Source: Massilia sp. (lineage in GTDB: Bacteria; Pseudomonadota; Gammaproteobacteria; Burkholderiales; Burkholderiaceae_D). From it: 10,956 nt of DNA. The notes beneath the pieces are model-generated. The model saw nothing but the letters and a program-made list of their open reading frames with translations. It made no database searches and was not told the origin of the DNA. Within the stretch, counting starts at the first letter, position 1; the number at the start of each line of letters is the position of its first letter. The stretch is from contig DNCF01000204.1 in NCBI GenBank assembly GCA_003484545.1, positions 1 through 10,956 on the forward strand. The letters run 5' to 3'. Made by a program: the position numbers and the translations under genes. This document shows positions 1-6,933 of this stretch, one piece after another.

Positions 1-1
1 G

Positions 2-934
2 TTCACGCTGCTGCGCCAGTTGCGTCCTTCCGTGCTGCACACCTCTAACTTCGCCTGCGCCGAATACGCGGCGCCGGCCTGGCTGGCGGGCGTGCCGGTG
101 CGGGTACACGCCGAGCACGGGCGCGACGCCAGCGACCCGCAGGGCCTGAACCCAAAGCACAACTTCCTGCGCCGCGCCCTGGTCCCCTTCATCGACCGCT
201 ACGTGCCGGTCTCGCACGACCTGCACCGCTGGCTGACGGACGTCGTGCGGATTCCGGCGGCGAAGTCGGAGCTGATCATGAACGGGGTCGACACGGTGCG
301 CTTCGCCCCGAACCTGCCGGCGGCGGCGACGCCGTGGGCGGGTGAGGATGTGTTCGTGATCGGCACCGTCGGCCGCCTGCAGGACGTGAAGGACCAGGCG
401 AGCCTGATCGAGGCCTTTGCCCTGCTGCGCGCGCGCGGCGCCAACGCGCGTGCGCGCCTGGCGGTCGTCGGCGACGGTCCGCTGCGCGACAAGCTGCCGC
501 AGAAGGCGCGCGAGCTCGGCGTGCAGGACCTGGTCTGGTTCCCCGGCGCGCGCAACGACATCCCGGAACTGATGCGCGCCTTCGACGTGTTCGCCCTGTC
601 CTCGATCGCCGAGGGCACGCCGGTCACGCTGCTGGAAGCCATGGCCTGCGGCCTGCCGGTGGTCGCGACGAAAGTCGGCGGCATCCCGGAAGTGGTGCAG
701 GACGGCGTCAACGGCGCCCTGGTCCCGGCCGGCAATCCACCAGCCCTGGCCGCTGCGCTGGAAGCGTATGTAGCGGACCATGCCCGCGTCAGCGAGCATG
801 GCTCTGCGGCTCGTCTCCATATCGAACGCCATTACAGCGTTGCCGCGATGGTCGGCGCCTACACGGCGCTGTACGACCGCCTGAGCAACACCAAGACTAA
901 CCCTAGAGGAATTACTGAACCATGTGCGGAATAG
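2..934 (+). CDS. GT4 glycosyltransferase, exosortase A-associated (TIGR03088-like), 5' truncated by window
   Basis: This is the C-terminal 310 residues of a GT-B glycosyltransferase. The frame is open from base 2 with no stop, so the gene begins before the window. The TTG at 20 is not a convincing start because the family usually has about 370 residues and the N-terminal domain is only partly present. In window numbering HAEHGRD (37-43) lies in the end of the N-terminal domain. GTVGRLQDVK (121-130) opens the nucleotide-sugar domain, with R125 and K130 in the usual phosphate-binding positions. EGTPVTLLE (204-212) is the GT4 E-x7-E motif, followed by AMACGLPVVAT and GGIPEVV. These features resemble the sugar transferase family tied to PEP-CTERM/EpsH systems. 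The protein would add a sugar to a lipid-linked intermediate at the cytoplasmic face; donor and acceptor cannot be read from sequence. Its last 13 nt overlap the next gene, which suggests coupled translation. Confidence 0.88.
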   Translation, partial: FTLLRQLRPSVLHTSNFACAEYAAPAWLAGVPVRVHAEHGRDASDPQGLNPKHNFLRRALVPFIDRYVPVSHDLHRWLTDVVRIPAAKSELIMNGVDTVRFAPNLPAAATPWAGEDVFVIGTVGRLQDVKDQASLIEAFALLRARGANARARLAVVGDGPLRDKLPQKARELGVQDLVWFPGARNDIPELMRAFDVFALSSIAEGTPVTLLEAMACGLPVVATKVGGIPEVVQDGVNGALVPAGNPPALAAALEAYVADHARVSEHGSAARLHIERHYSVAAMVGAYTALYDRLSNTKTNPRGITEPCAE

Positions 935-2883
935 TTGGCATGTTTGACCCGCGCGGCACGCGCGCTTTTGACCGCGGCGTCCTCGAACGAATGAACCAGA
1001 CCCAGTTCCATCGCGGTCCGGTCGAGGGCGACGTCTACCTGGAACCGGGCGTGGGCTTCGGCCACCGCCGCCTGTCCATCATCGACCTGGCCGCCGGCCA
1101 GCAGCCCCTGTTCAACGAAGACCACACGGTGGTCACCGTGTTCAACGGCGAGATCTACAACTTCCGCGAACTGACCAAGGAACTGACGGCGCTGGGCCAC
1201 ACCTTCCGCACCCACTCGGACACCGAGACCATCGTGCACGCCTGGGAACAGTGGGGAGAAGACTGCGTCAAGCACCTGCGCGGCATGTTCGCCTTTGCGA
1301 TCTGGGACCGCAACAAGAAGGTCTTCTTCGTGGCGCGCGACCACATCGGCGTCAAGCCGCTGCACTACGCGTTCCTGCCCGATGGAACGTTTGTCTTCGG
1401 TTCGGAGCTGAAGGCCCTGCTGTCCTTCCCGGAACTGCCACGCGTGATCGAGCCGCGCGCCGTCGAGGAATATTTTGCCTACGGCTACGTGCCGGAACCG
1501 CGCACCATCTTCAAGGACGCTTTCAAGCTGGAACCCGGCTATTCGCTGACCCTGAAGGCCGGCTCGAATGCCGCGAACGCCAAGCCGCGCCGCTGGTGGG
1601 ACGTGCCGTTCACGCCGCATGGCGCGATGAGCGAACAGCAGATGGAAGAAGAACTCGTCGTGCGCCTGCGCGAGGCGGTCCACAGCCAGATGGAAGCCGA
1701 GGTGCCGCTGGGCGCCTTCCTGTCCGGCGGCGTCGACTCGAGCGCGGTGGTGGCGATGATGGCGGGCCTGTCGAAGGATCCCGTGAACACCTGCTCGATC
1801 GCCTTCAACGACCCGGCCTTCGACGAATCGACCTATGCGCGCCAGGTGGCCGAGCAGTACAAGACCAATCACCAGTGCGAGACCGTCGACAAGGACGACT
1901 ACGGCCTGGTCGACCTGCTGGCCGGCCTGTACGACGAACCGTATGCCGACAGCTCGGCGATCCCGACCTACCGCGTCTGCGAACTGGCGAGGAAGCGCGT
2001 GACCGTGGCCCTGTCGGGCGACGGCGGCGACGAGAACTTCGCCGGCTACCGCCGCTACCGCATGGCGATGGGCGAGCAGCAGGTGCGCTCGATGCTGCCC
2101 CTGGCCCTGCGCAAGCCGGTGTTCGGCTTCCTGGGTAAAGCCTATCCGAAGGCCGACTGGGCGCCGCGCATCTTCCGCGCCAAGACGACGTTCGAGGCGC
2201 TGGCGCGCGACCTGGTCGACGGCTACTTCCACGGCGTCTCGATCCTGGTCGACCGCGTGCGGGACCAGTTGTTCTCGGAAGGCTTCCGCAGCCAGCTGCA
2301 GGGCTACCGCGCGGTCGAGGTGATGCGCGGCCACGCCGCCAACGCGCCGACCGACGATCCGCTCTCGATCACGCAATACGTCGACATGAAGACTTACCTG
2401 CCGGGCGACATTCTGACCAAGGTCGACCGCGCCAGCATGGCGCACGCGCTGGAAGTGCGCGTGCCGCTGCTGGACCACAAGTTCGTCGAATGGGTCTCGG
2501 GCCTGCCGTCGTCGAGCAAGCTGCGCAACGGCGAGGGCAAGCACATCTTCAAGAAGGCGCTCGAGCCCTACCTGTCGCAGGACATCCTGTACCGCAAGAA
2601 GATGGGCTTCTCGATCCCGCTCGCCTCCTGGCTGCGCGGTCCGCTGCGCGAAGCGATGAAGGCGGCGGTGCTGAACCCGATGCTGCTCGACACCGGCATC
2701 TTCAACCGCAACTACCTGCAGCGCATGGTCGACGAACACCTGGCCGGCACCAAGGACCACAGCACCGCGCTGTGGGCCGTGCTGATGTTCGAAGCCTTCC
2801 TGCGCAAGAACGGCGCCACCGGCGCCACCAGTATCAACAGTACCACCAGTGCGGCCAGCCCCCTGATCGCCAGCGCAGCATAA
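922..2883 (+). CDS. Asparagine-synthase-like glutamine amidotransferase, exosortase A system (TIGR03108-like)
   Basis: This 653-residue protein has an N-terminal class II (Ntn) glutaminase domain and a C-terminal PP-loop ATP pyrophosphatase domain, as in AsnB. After Met removal Cys2 of MCGIVG is the nucleophile. R50, NGE (75-77) and D100 match the glutamine pocket of AsnB. SGGVDSS (268-274) is the PP-loop; SGDGGDE (365-371), TKVDR (499-503) and EVRVPLLDH (511-519) are typical of the synthetase domain. Overall it resembles 'amidotransferase 1' of exosortase A clusters, which probably amidates a sugar or other EPS component rather than making free asparagine; the true acceptor is unknown. A GAGGA at 906-910 precedes the ATG by 11 nt, and the start lies inside the previous gene. 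Two oddities are seen. The usual HRGPD motif reads HRGPV (30-34). The C-terminus ends in an Ala/Ser/Thr/Gly-rich tail from about residue 628, making it slightly longer than the roughly 630 I recall for the family. Confidence 0.92.
   Translation: MCGIVGMFDPRGTRAFDRGVLERMNQTQFHRGPVEGDVYLEPGVGFGHRRLSIIDLAAGQQPLFNEDHTVVTVFNGEIYNFRELTKELTALGHTFRTHSDTETIVHAWEQWGEDCVKHLRGMFAFAIWDRNKKVFFVARDHIGVKPLHYAFLPDGTFVFGSELKALLSFPELPRVIEPRAVEEYFAYGYVPEPRTIFKDAFKLEPGYSLTLKAGSNAANAKPRRWWDVPFTPHGAMSEQQMEEELVVRLREAVHSQMEAEVPLGAFLSGGVDSSAVVAMMAGLSKDPVNTCSIAFNDPAFDESTYARQVAEQYKTNHQCETVDKDDYGLVDLLAGLYDEPYADSSAIPTYRVCELARKRVTVALSGDGGDENFAGYRRYRMAMGEQQVRSMLPLALRKPVFGFLGKAYPKADWAPRIFRAKTTFEALARDLVDGYFHGVSILVDRVRDQLFSEGFRSQLQGYRAVEVMRGHAANAPTDDPLSITQYVDMKTYLPGDILTKVDRASMAHALEVRVPLLDHKFVEWVSGLPSSSKLRNGEGKHIFKKALEPYLSQDILYRKKMGFSIPLASWLRGPLREAMKAAVLNPMLLDTGIFNRNYLQRMVDEHLAGTKDHSTALWAVLMFEAFLRKNGATGATSINSTTSAASPLIASAA
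2812..2829 (+). repeat. 9-bp tandem duplication in the amidotransferase 3' end
   Basis: GGCGCCACC occurs twice back to back and encodes Gly-Ala-Thr twice (residues 631-636). It is in frame and begins the low-complexity C-terminal tail. It looks like a slippage product that could vary in copy number without breaking the frame. Confidence 0.7.
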
Positions 2884-2894
2884 CGGAGCATTAC

Positions 2895-4112
2895 ATGCGT
2901 GTCCTTCACGTCCTCGACCATTCGATTCCGCTGCACAGCGGCTACACCTTCCGTACCGCCTCGATCCTGCGCGAGCAGCGCGCGCTGGGCTGGGAAACCT
3001 TCCACGTCACCGGCGCCAAGCACCAGGGCGGCAACGACCTGCTCGAGGAAACCGCCGACGGCCTGCACTTCTACCGCACCCCGAAATCGACCGGCGCGCT
3101 GGCGAAAATGCCGGTGCTGAACCAGCTGGAGGTGATCCGCGGCCTGGAAAAGCGCCTGAACGAGATCATCCCGACCATCAAGCCCGACGTCCTGCACGCC
3201 CATTCTCCCTGCCTGAACGCGATCGCCGCCCTGCGCGCCGGCCGCAAGTTCGGCATTCCCGTCGTGTACGAGGTGCGCGCCTTCTGGGAAGACGCCGCGG
3301 TCGACCACGGCACCAGCACCGAGAACGGCCTGCGCTACAAACTCACGCGCGGCCTGGAAACCTATGCCCTGAAACGCGCCGATGCGGTGACCACCATCTG
3401 CGAAGGCCTGCGCGGCGACATCGTCGCGCGCGGCATTCCAGCTTCGAAAGTCACGGTGATCCCGAACGCGGTCGACATCGACAAGTTCGCCGTCGGCGGC
3501 CAGGCCGACCTGGAGCTCAAGCGCAAGCTCGGCCTGGAACAGAACCGCCTGATCGGCTTCATCGGCTCGTTCTACGCCTACGAGGGCCTGGACGTGCTGC
3601 TGCGCGCGGTGCCGGCCCTGTCGCAGCGCCACCCGGACCTGCGCGTGCTGCTGGTCGGCGGCGGTCCGCAGGACGCCAACCTGCGCCAGCTGGCGAAAGA
3701 CCTCGGCATCGCCGACAAGGTGGTGTTCACCGGCCGCGTGCCGCACGACCAGGTGCAGAAGTACTACGACCTGCTCGACGTGCTGGTCTATCCGCGCCTG
3801 TCGATGCGCCTGACCGACCTGGTCACGCCGCTGAAACCGCTGGAAGCGATGGCGCAAGGGCGCATCCTGGCCGCGTCGAGCGTGGGCGGCCACCGCGAGC
3901 TGATCGTCGACGGCAAGACCGGCGTGCTGTTCGCGCCGGACGACCCGGCCTCGCTGGCGGCCAAGGTCGGCGACCTGCTCGACGCGCAGATGCTGTGGCC
4001 GGCGCTGCGCTCGGCCGGGCGCGCCTACGTGGAAACCGAGCGCAACTGGCCGGTGAGCGTGTCGCGCTACAAGAACATCTATGGCCAGGTCACCGGATTG
4101 AAGGCTGCATGA
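2895..4112 (+). CDS. GT4 glycosyltransferase, exosortase A-associated (TIGR04063 / Daro_2409-like)
   Basis: This 405-residue GT-B glycosyltransferase starts at the ATG at 2895, preceded by GGAG at 2885-2888 with 6-nt spacing. The same frame stays open far upstream inside the amidotransferase gene, but that part is a shadow. The N-terminus MRVLHVLDHSIPLHSGYTF is the recognisable opening of the Daro_2409 family found beside exosortase A. GSFYAYEG (224-231) opens the C-terminal domain. TPLKPLEAMAQG (311-322) replaces the classic E-x7-E motif and keeps only the second Glu (E317), a form seen in several GT4 subfamilies. GGHRELI follows. The protein has no membrane segments and probably acts at the cytoplasmic membrane face in repeat-unit assembly. 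Donor sugar is unknown. It sits 11 nt after the amidotransferase and overlaps the next gene by the ATGA quartet 4109-4112, so the three are very probably one transcript. Confidence 0.92.
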   Translation: MRVLHVLDHSIPLHSGYTFRTASILREQRALGWETFHVTGAKHQGGNDLLEETADGLHFYRTPKSTGALAKMPVLNQLEVIRGLEKRLNEIIPTIKPDVLHAHSPCLNAIAALRAGRKFGIPVVYEVRAFWEDAAVDHGTSTENGLRYKLTRGLETYALKRADAVTTICEGLRGDIVARGIPASKVTVIPNAVDIDKFAVGGQADLELKRKLGLEQNRLIGFIGSFYAYEGLDVLLRAVPALSQRHPDLRVLLVGGGPQDANLRQLAKDLGIADKVVFTGRVPHDQVQKYYDLLDVLVYPRLSMRLTDLVTPLKPLEAMAQGRILAASSVGGHRELIVDGKTGVLFAPDDPASLAAKVGDLLDAQMLWPALRSAGRAYVETERNWPVSVSRYKNIYGQVTGLKAA

Positions 4113-5290
4113 AGATCCTGACCTTTAGTACCCTGTTCCCGAACAGCGAAAAACCCGGCCACGGCATCTTTGTCGAGACGCGCCTGCGCCACCTGGTCGC
4201 CAGCGGCCGGGTGCAATCGCGCGTGGTGGCGCCGATTCCCTGGTTCCCCTCGACCAATCCGCGCTTCGGCAACTACGCGCGCTTCGCGAAAGCGCCGCGC
4301 CACGAAGTGCGCCACGGGATCGAGGTGGCGCACCCGCGTTACCCGGTGCTGCCGAAAGTCGGCATGAGCATCGCGCCCTTCCTGCTGGCGCAGGCGGTGA
4401 AGCCGGCGATTGGCCGCATGATCGACGAAGGCTTCGACTTTGACCTGATCGACGCCCATTATTTCTACCCCGACGGCGTGGCCGCGGCCATGCTGGCGCG
4501 CCACTTCAACAAGCCGCTGGTGATCACCGCGCGCGGCTCGGACATCACCCTGTTCCCGGGCTACGCGCTGCCGCGCCGCCAGATCCTGTGGGCGGCGCGC
4601 CGCGCCGACGCCGTCATCACGGTCTGCAACGCCCTGCGCGACGAAGTGGTGGCGATGGGGATCGATGCCGACCGCGTGGTCTCGCTGCGCAACGGCGTCG
4701 ACCTGCAACTGTTCCGCCCCACCGAGCGCAAGGCCAACCCGATGTTCACGCTGCTGGCGGTGGGCCACCTGGTGCCGGTCAAGGCCCAGGACCTGATCAT
4801 CGGCGCGCTGCCGCTGCTGCCCGATGTGCGCCTGGTGCTGGCCGGCGACGGCCCGGACCGCGCCAAGCTGGAGAACCTGGCGCGCGAGCTGAAGGTGCTG
4901 GACCGCGTGACTTTCCTGGGCGCGGTGCCGCAGGCGCAGCTGCGCGCGCACTACGGCGCCGCCGACGCGCTGGTGCTCTCGTCCAGCCGCGAAGGCTGGG
5001 CCAACGTGCTGCTCGAGGCCATGGCCTGCGGCACGCCGGTGGTCGCCAGCCGCGTGTACGGCACGCCGGAAGTCGTGGCCTCACCGGAGGCGGGCGTCCT
5101 GATGCGCGAACGCAGCTACCAGGGCGTGGCCGACGCCGTCACACTTCTCCGCGCCAACTACCCCGACCGCGCAGCGACGCGCCGCTACGCCGAACGCTTC
5201 AGCTGGGACGACACGACCGAAGGCCAGATCCGCCTGTTCGACGAGGTCCTGGCGCGCCGTGCCGGCAACCTGGTGCTGGCCCGAACCTGA
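4109..5290 (+). CDS. GT4 family glycosyltransferase
   Basis: This 393-residue GT-B glycosyltransferase begins MKILTFSTLFPNSEKPGHGIF. The ATG at 4109 overlaps the preceding stop as ATGA, and no separate strong ribosome binding site is needed if translation is coupled. The frame is open further upstream, but this start gives the normal N-terminal beta strand of the fold. The N-terminal domain contains DAHYFYPDG and RGSDI, typical of the family. VGHLVPVK (218-225) opens the donor-binding domain, with His220 where many relatives have Arg and Lys225 conserved. EGWANVLLE (295-303) is a full E-x7-E motif, followed by AMACGTPVVAS. The protein is cytoplasmic or peripheral to the inner membrane. It would add one sugar of the EPS repeat; specificity cannot be inferred. 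It is one of four glycosyltransferases in the window, so the repeat unit probably has several residues. The next reading frame begins 13 nt downstream. Confidence 0.9.
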   Translation: MKILTFSTLFPNSEKPGHGIFVETRLRHLVASGRVQSRVVAPIPWFPSTNPRFGNYARFAKAPRHEVRHGIEVAHPRYPVLPKVGMSIAPFLLAQAVKPAIGRMIDEGFDFDLIDAHYFYPDGVAAAMLARHFNKPLVITARGSDITLFPGYALPRRQILWAARRADAVITVCNALRDEVVAMGIDADRVVSLRNGVDLQLFRPTERKANPMFTLLAVGHLVPVKAQDLIIGALPLLPDVRLVLAGDGPDRAKLENLARELKVLDRVTFLGAVPQAQLRAHYGAADALVLSSSREGWANVLLEAMACGTPVVASRVYGTPEVVASPEAGVLMRERSYQGVADAVTLLRANYPDRAATRRYAERFSWDDTTEGQIRLFDEVLARRAGNLVLART

Positions 5291-5303
5291 CAAGGACTGA
5301 ACG

Positions 5304-5462
5304 ATGGAATCTCTTCTGTGGGCAATCGACCTGTGCGCCGTGGTCTATCTCTGCCTGTGGGCCTTGAAGACCGACAAGCGCAAAACCAAGGAGGCCGAGC
5401 AGGCCGCCGCCCTGGCGCGCCAGCAGGCGGCCCAGGCACGACAGGAGAGCGGCCATGCGTGA
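5304..5462 (+). CDS. Small single-span membrane protein, unknown function
   Basis: This open frame of 52 residues lies between a glycosyltransferase and the O-ligase. AAGGA at 5292-5296 stands 7 nt before the ATG, a very good ribosome binding site. The product has a hydrophobic segment at about residues 4-21 (LLWAIDLCAVVYLCLWAL), then a basic stretch TDKRKTK, then an Ala/Gln-rich tail predicted helical (AEQAAALARQQAAQARQ). The positive-inside rule puts the C-terminal helix in the cytoplasm. The stop overlaps the O-ligase start by 8 nt (5455-5462), and the ligase's GGAG lies inside this gene, so the two look translationally coupled. I do not recognise a family. It may be an accessory subunit of the neighbouring membrane polymerase/ligase, but that is inference from position only. 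It could also merely act as a translated leader for the ligase. Confidence 0.72.
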   Translation: MESLLWAIDLCAVVYLCLWALKTDKRKTKEAEQAAALARQQAAQARQESGHA

Positions 5463-6885
5463 CCTCTTCCTGCTGTCGCTGCTGCCGATCATGCTGTACG
5501 CGATGGCGCAGCGCCCCTTCATCGCGGTCGGCATGTGGGTCTGGACCGCGCTGTTCTTCCCCAACGGCTGGGTCTACGGCATCGCCTCGAGCATCCGCTA
5601 CAACCTGCTGTTCACGGCGGTGGCGATCCTCGGCTACCTGGCCTGGAAACACAAGCCGAAGGTCCACCTGGGCATGATCGGCACCTTCGTGCTGCTGTTC
5701 TTCCTGTGGACCAGCATCAGCACCTTCACCAGCCTGTCGCCGCGCGAGGTGGCGATGGAATACTGGATCCGCTTCTTCAAGGTGGTGATGCTGTTCGTGT
5801 TCGTGGCGCTGACCATCAAGGACAAGCTGCACGTCGACTTCGTGCTGTGGTGCCTGGTGCTGTCGGTCGGCTTCTATGCCGACCTCGAGGCCCTGAAATT
5901 CCTCGCCAGCGGCGGCGGCCACAACATCGCGGGCATGAACGGCCACGTGCTGGGCGACCGCAACGAACTGTCGCTGGCCTTCGTCATGACGCTGCCGGTC
6001 TGCTACTACCTGCTGAACGAATACGGCAAGCAGTCGAAACTGCTGCACCTGGGCCTGCTCGGCACCATGGCGCTGCTGGTGATCGGCGTGATCGGCACCC
6101 AGTCGCGCGGCGGCTTCCTGGCGCTGGCGGCGCTCGGCGCCTACATGTACGTCAAGAGCGAACGCAAGGTGCTGCTGACCTTCCTGATCGTCGCCCTCGT
6201 GATCGGCCTGACGCCCTTCATCAGCCAGGACTACACGAACCGCATCGACACCATCCAGACCGCCGACCAGGATGCCTCCTTCATGGGACGCGTGGTGGCC
6301 TGGAAGCTGTCCTTCATCATGGCGATGCAGCACCCGTTCTTCGGCGGCGGTTTCAAATCGCTCGAATACTTCCCGGTGTGGAAGGAGCTGTCGCGCGAGT
6401 TCTTCTCCTATCCCTGGTTCTACACCGGCAACGCCATGCCGAACACCACGGTCGGCCGGGCCGCGCACAGCATCTATTTCCAGGTGCTGGGCGAACAGGG
6501 CTTCGGCGGCTTGATCCTGTACCTCGGCTGCCTGGCGAGCACCTTCTTCAAGGCCGGCAGCGTCGCGCGCCGCGCCAAGCGCGCCGGGGCGCCGGAATGG
6601 CTGCGCACCCTGGCCACCATGCTCCAGCTCAGCGTGTTCGCCTTTGCCCTCGGCGGCGCGGCGCTCAGCTTCGCGTACGTCGACCTGATCTTCTGCCTGT
6701 TCGGGCTGGTGCTGGTGGTCGAGAAGCGCCTGCTGCCGGCGACGCTGGCGCAGATGAAGGCCGCCGTGCCAGGCGCCCCTGTGCAAGGCACAGCGGCGCC
6801 TGGTATTACCACCCCCGGCGTCGGCTCGCCGCGCCCGGTGCTGGCCAGGACCACCCTCTCCGCACGATTGAACCCCGGCGAATAG
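5455..6885 (+). CDS. O-glycosylation ligase / Wzy-like polymerase, exosortase A-associated (TIGR03097-like)
   Basis: This 476-residue multi-pass membrane protein belongs to the Wzy/WaaL O-antigen ligase-polymerase class. I count roughly ten or more hydrophobic segments over residues 1-425. SRGG (217-220) lies at a membrane edge. A periplasmic loop follows with GRVVAW (278-283) and HSIYFQVLGEQG (338-349); the Arg and His of such motifs are the functional residues in related ligases. The opening MRDLFLL and overall pattern match the 'putative O-glycosylation ligase' that accompanies exosortase A. The role is either polymerisation of lipid-linked repeats or their transfer to an acceptor in the periplasm; sequence alone does not decide. 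GGAG at 5444-5447 is 7 nt before the ATG. The last 45 or so residues (VPGAPVQGTAAPG and on) form a Pro/Gly/Thr/Ala-rich, non-membrane tail that makes it longer than I recall for relatives. Confidence 0.88.
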   Translation: MRDLFLLSLLPIMLYAMAQRPFIAVGMWVWTALFFPNGWVYGIASSIRYNLLFTAVAILGYLAWKHKPKVHLGMIGTFVLLFFLWTSISTFTSLSPREVAMEYWIRFFKVVMLFVFVALTIKDKLHVDFVLWCLVLSVGFYADLEALKFLASGGGHNIAGMNGHVLGDRNELSLAFVMTLPVCYYLLNEYGKQSKLLHLGLLGTMALLVIGVIGTQSRGGFLALAALGAYMYVKSERKVLLTFLIVALVIGLTPFISQDYTNRIDTIQTADQDASFMGRVVAWKLSFIMAMQHPFFGGGFKSLEYFPVWKELSREFFSYPWFYTGNAMPNTTVGRAAHSIYFQVLGEQGFGGLILYLGCLASTFFKAGSVARRAKRAGAPEWLRTLATMLQLSVFAFALGGAALSFAYVDLIFCLFGLVLVVEKRLLPATLAQMKAAVPGAPVQGTAAPGITTPGVGSPRPVLARTTLSARLNPGE

Positions 6886-6933
6886 TCGCGCAGGGGTTAA
6901 TATAAGAACAATATTGCGGAATCTCCACTACTG
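6886..6933 (+). promoter_or_regulatory. AT-rich spacer before deacetylase, possible weak promoter
   Basis: This 48-nt gap contains an AT-rich stretch (TTAATATAAG at 6897-6906) that stands out from the GC-rich surroundings. TAATAT at 6898-6903 could be a -10 element, and CAATATTG at 6909-6916 is a perfect 8-bp palindrome. No good -35 sits at the right distance: TTGAAC at 6868-6873 is 24 nt upstream, which is too far. The only purine-rich site before the deacetylase start is GCGGA at 6916-6920, 13 nt away and therefore weak. A promoter is possible, not shown. Confidence 0.25.

Noticed and set aside
20..22. TTG as start of the first glycosyltransferase
   Set aside because: The frame is open to the window edge with family-like residues before it, and the product would be much shorter than the family. 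The true start is upstream.
859..2760. 633-residue minus-strand open frame opposite the amidotransferase
   Set aside because: The frame is antisense to a gene with clear catalytic motifs. Its product is a Val/Ala/Arg/Gln/His-rich string with no domain, as expected from the complement of GC-biased codons.
5185..6786. 533-residue minus-strand open frame opposite the O-ligase
   Set aside because: It is antisense to a well-supported membrane protein. The composition is His/Gln/Arg/Asp-rich and low in pattern, typical of a mirror frame in high-GC DNA.
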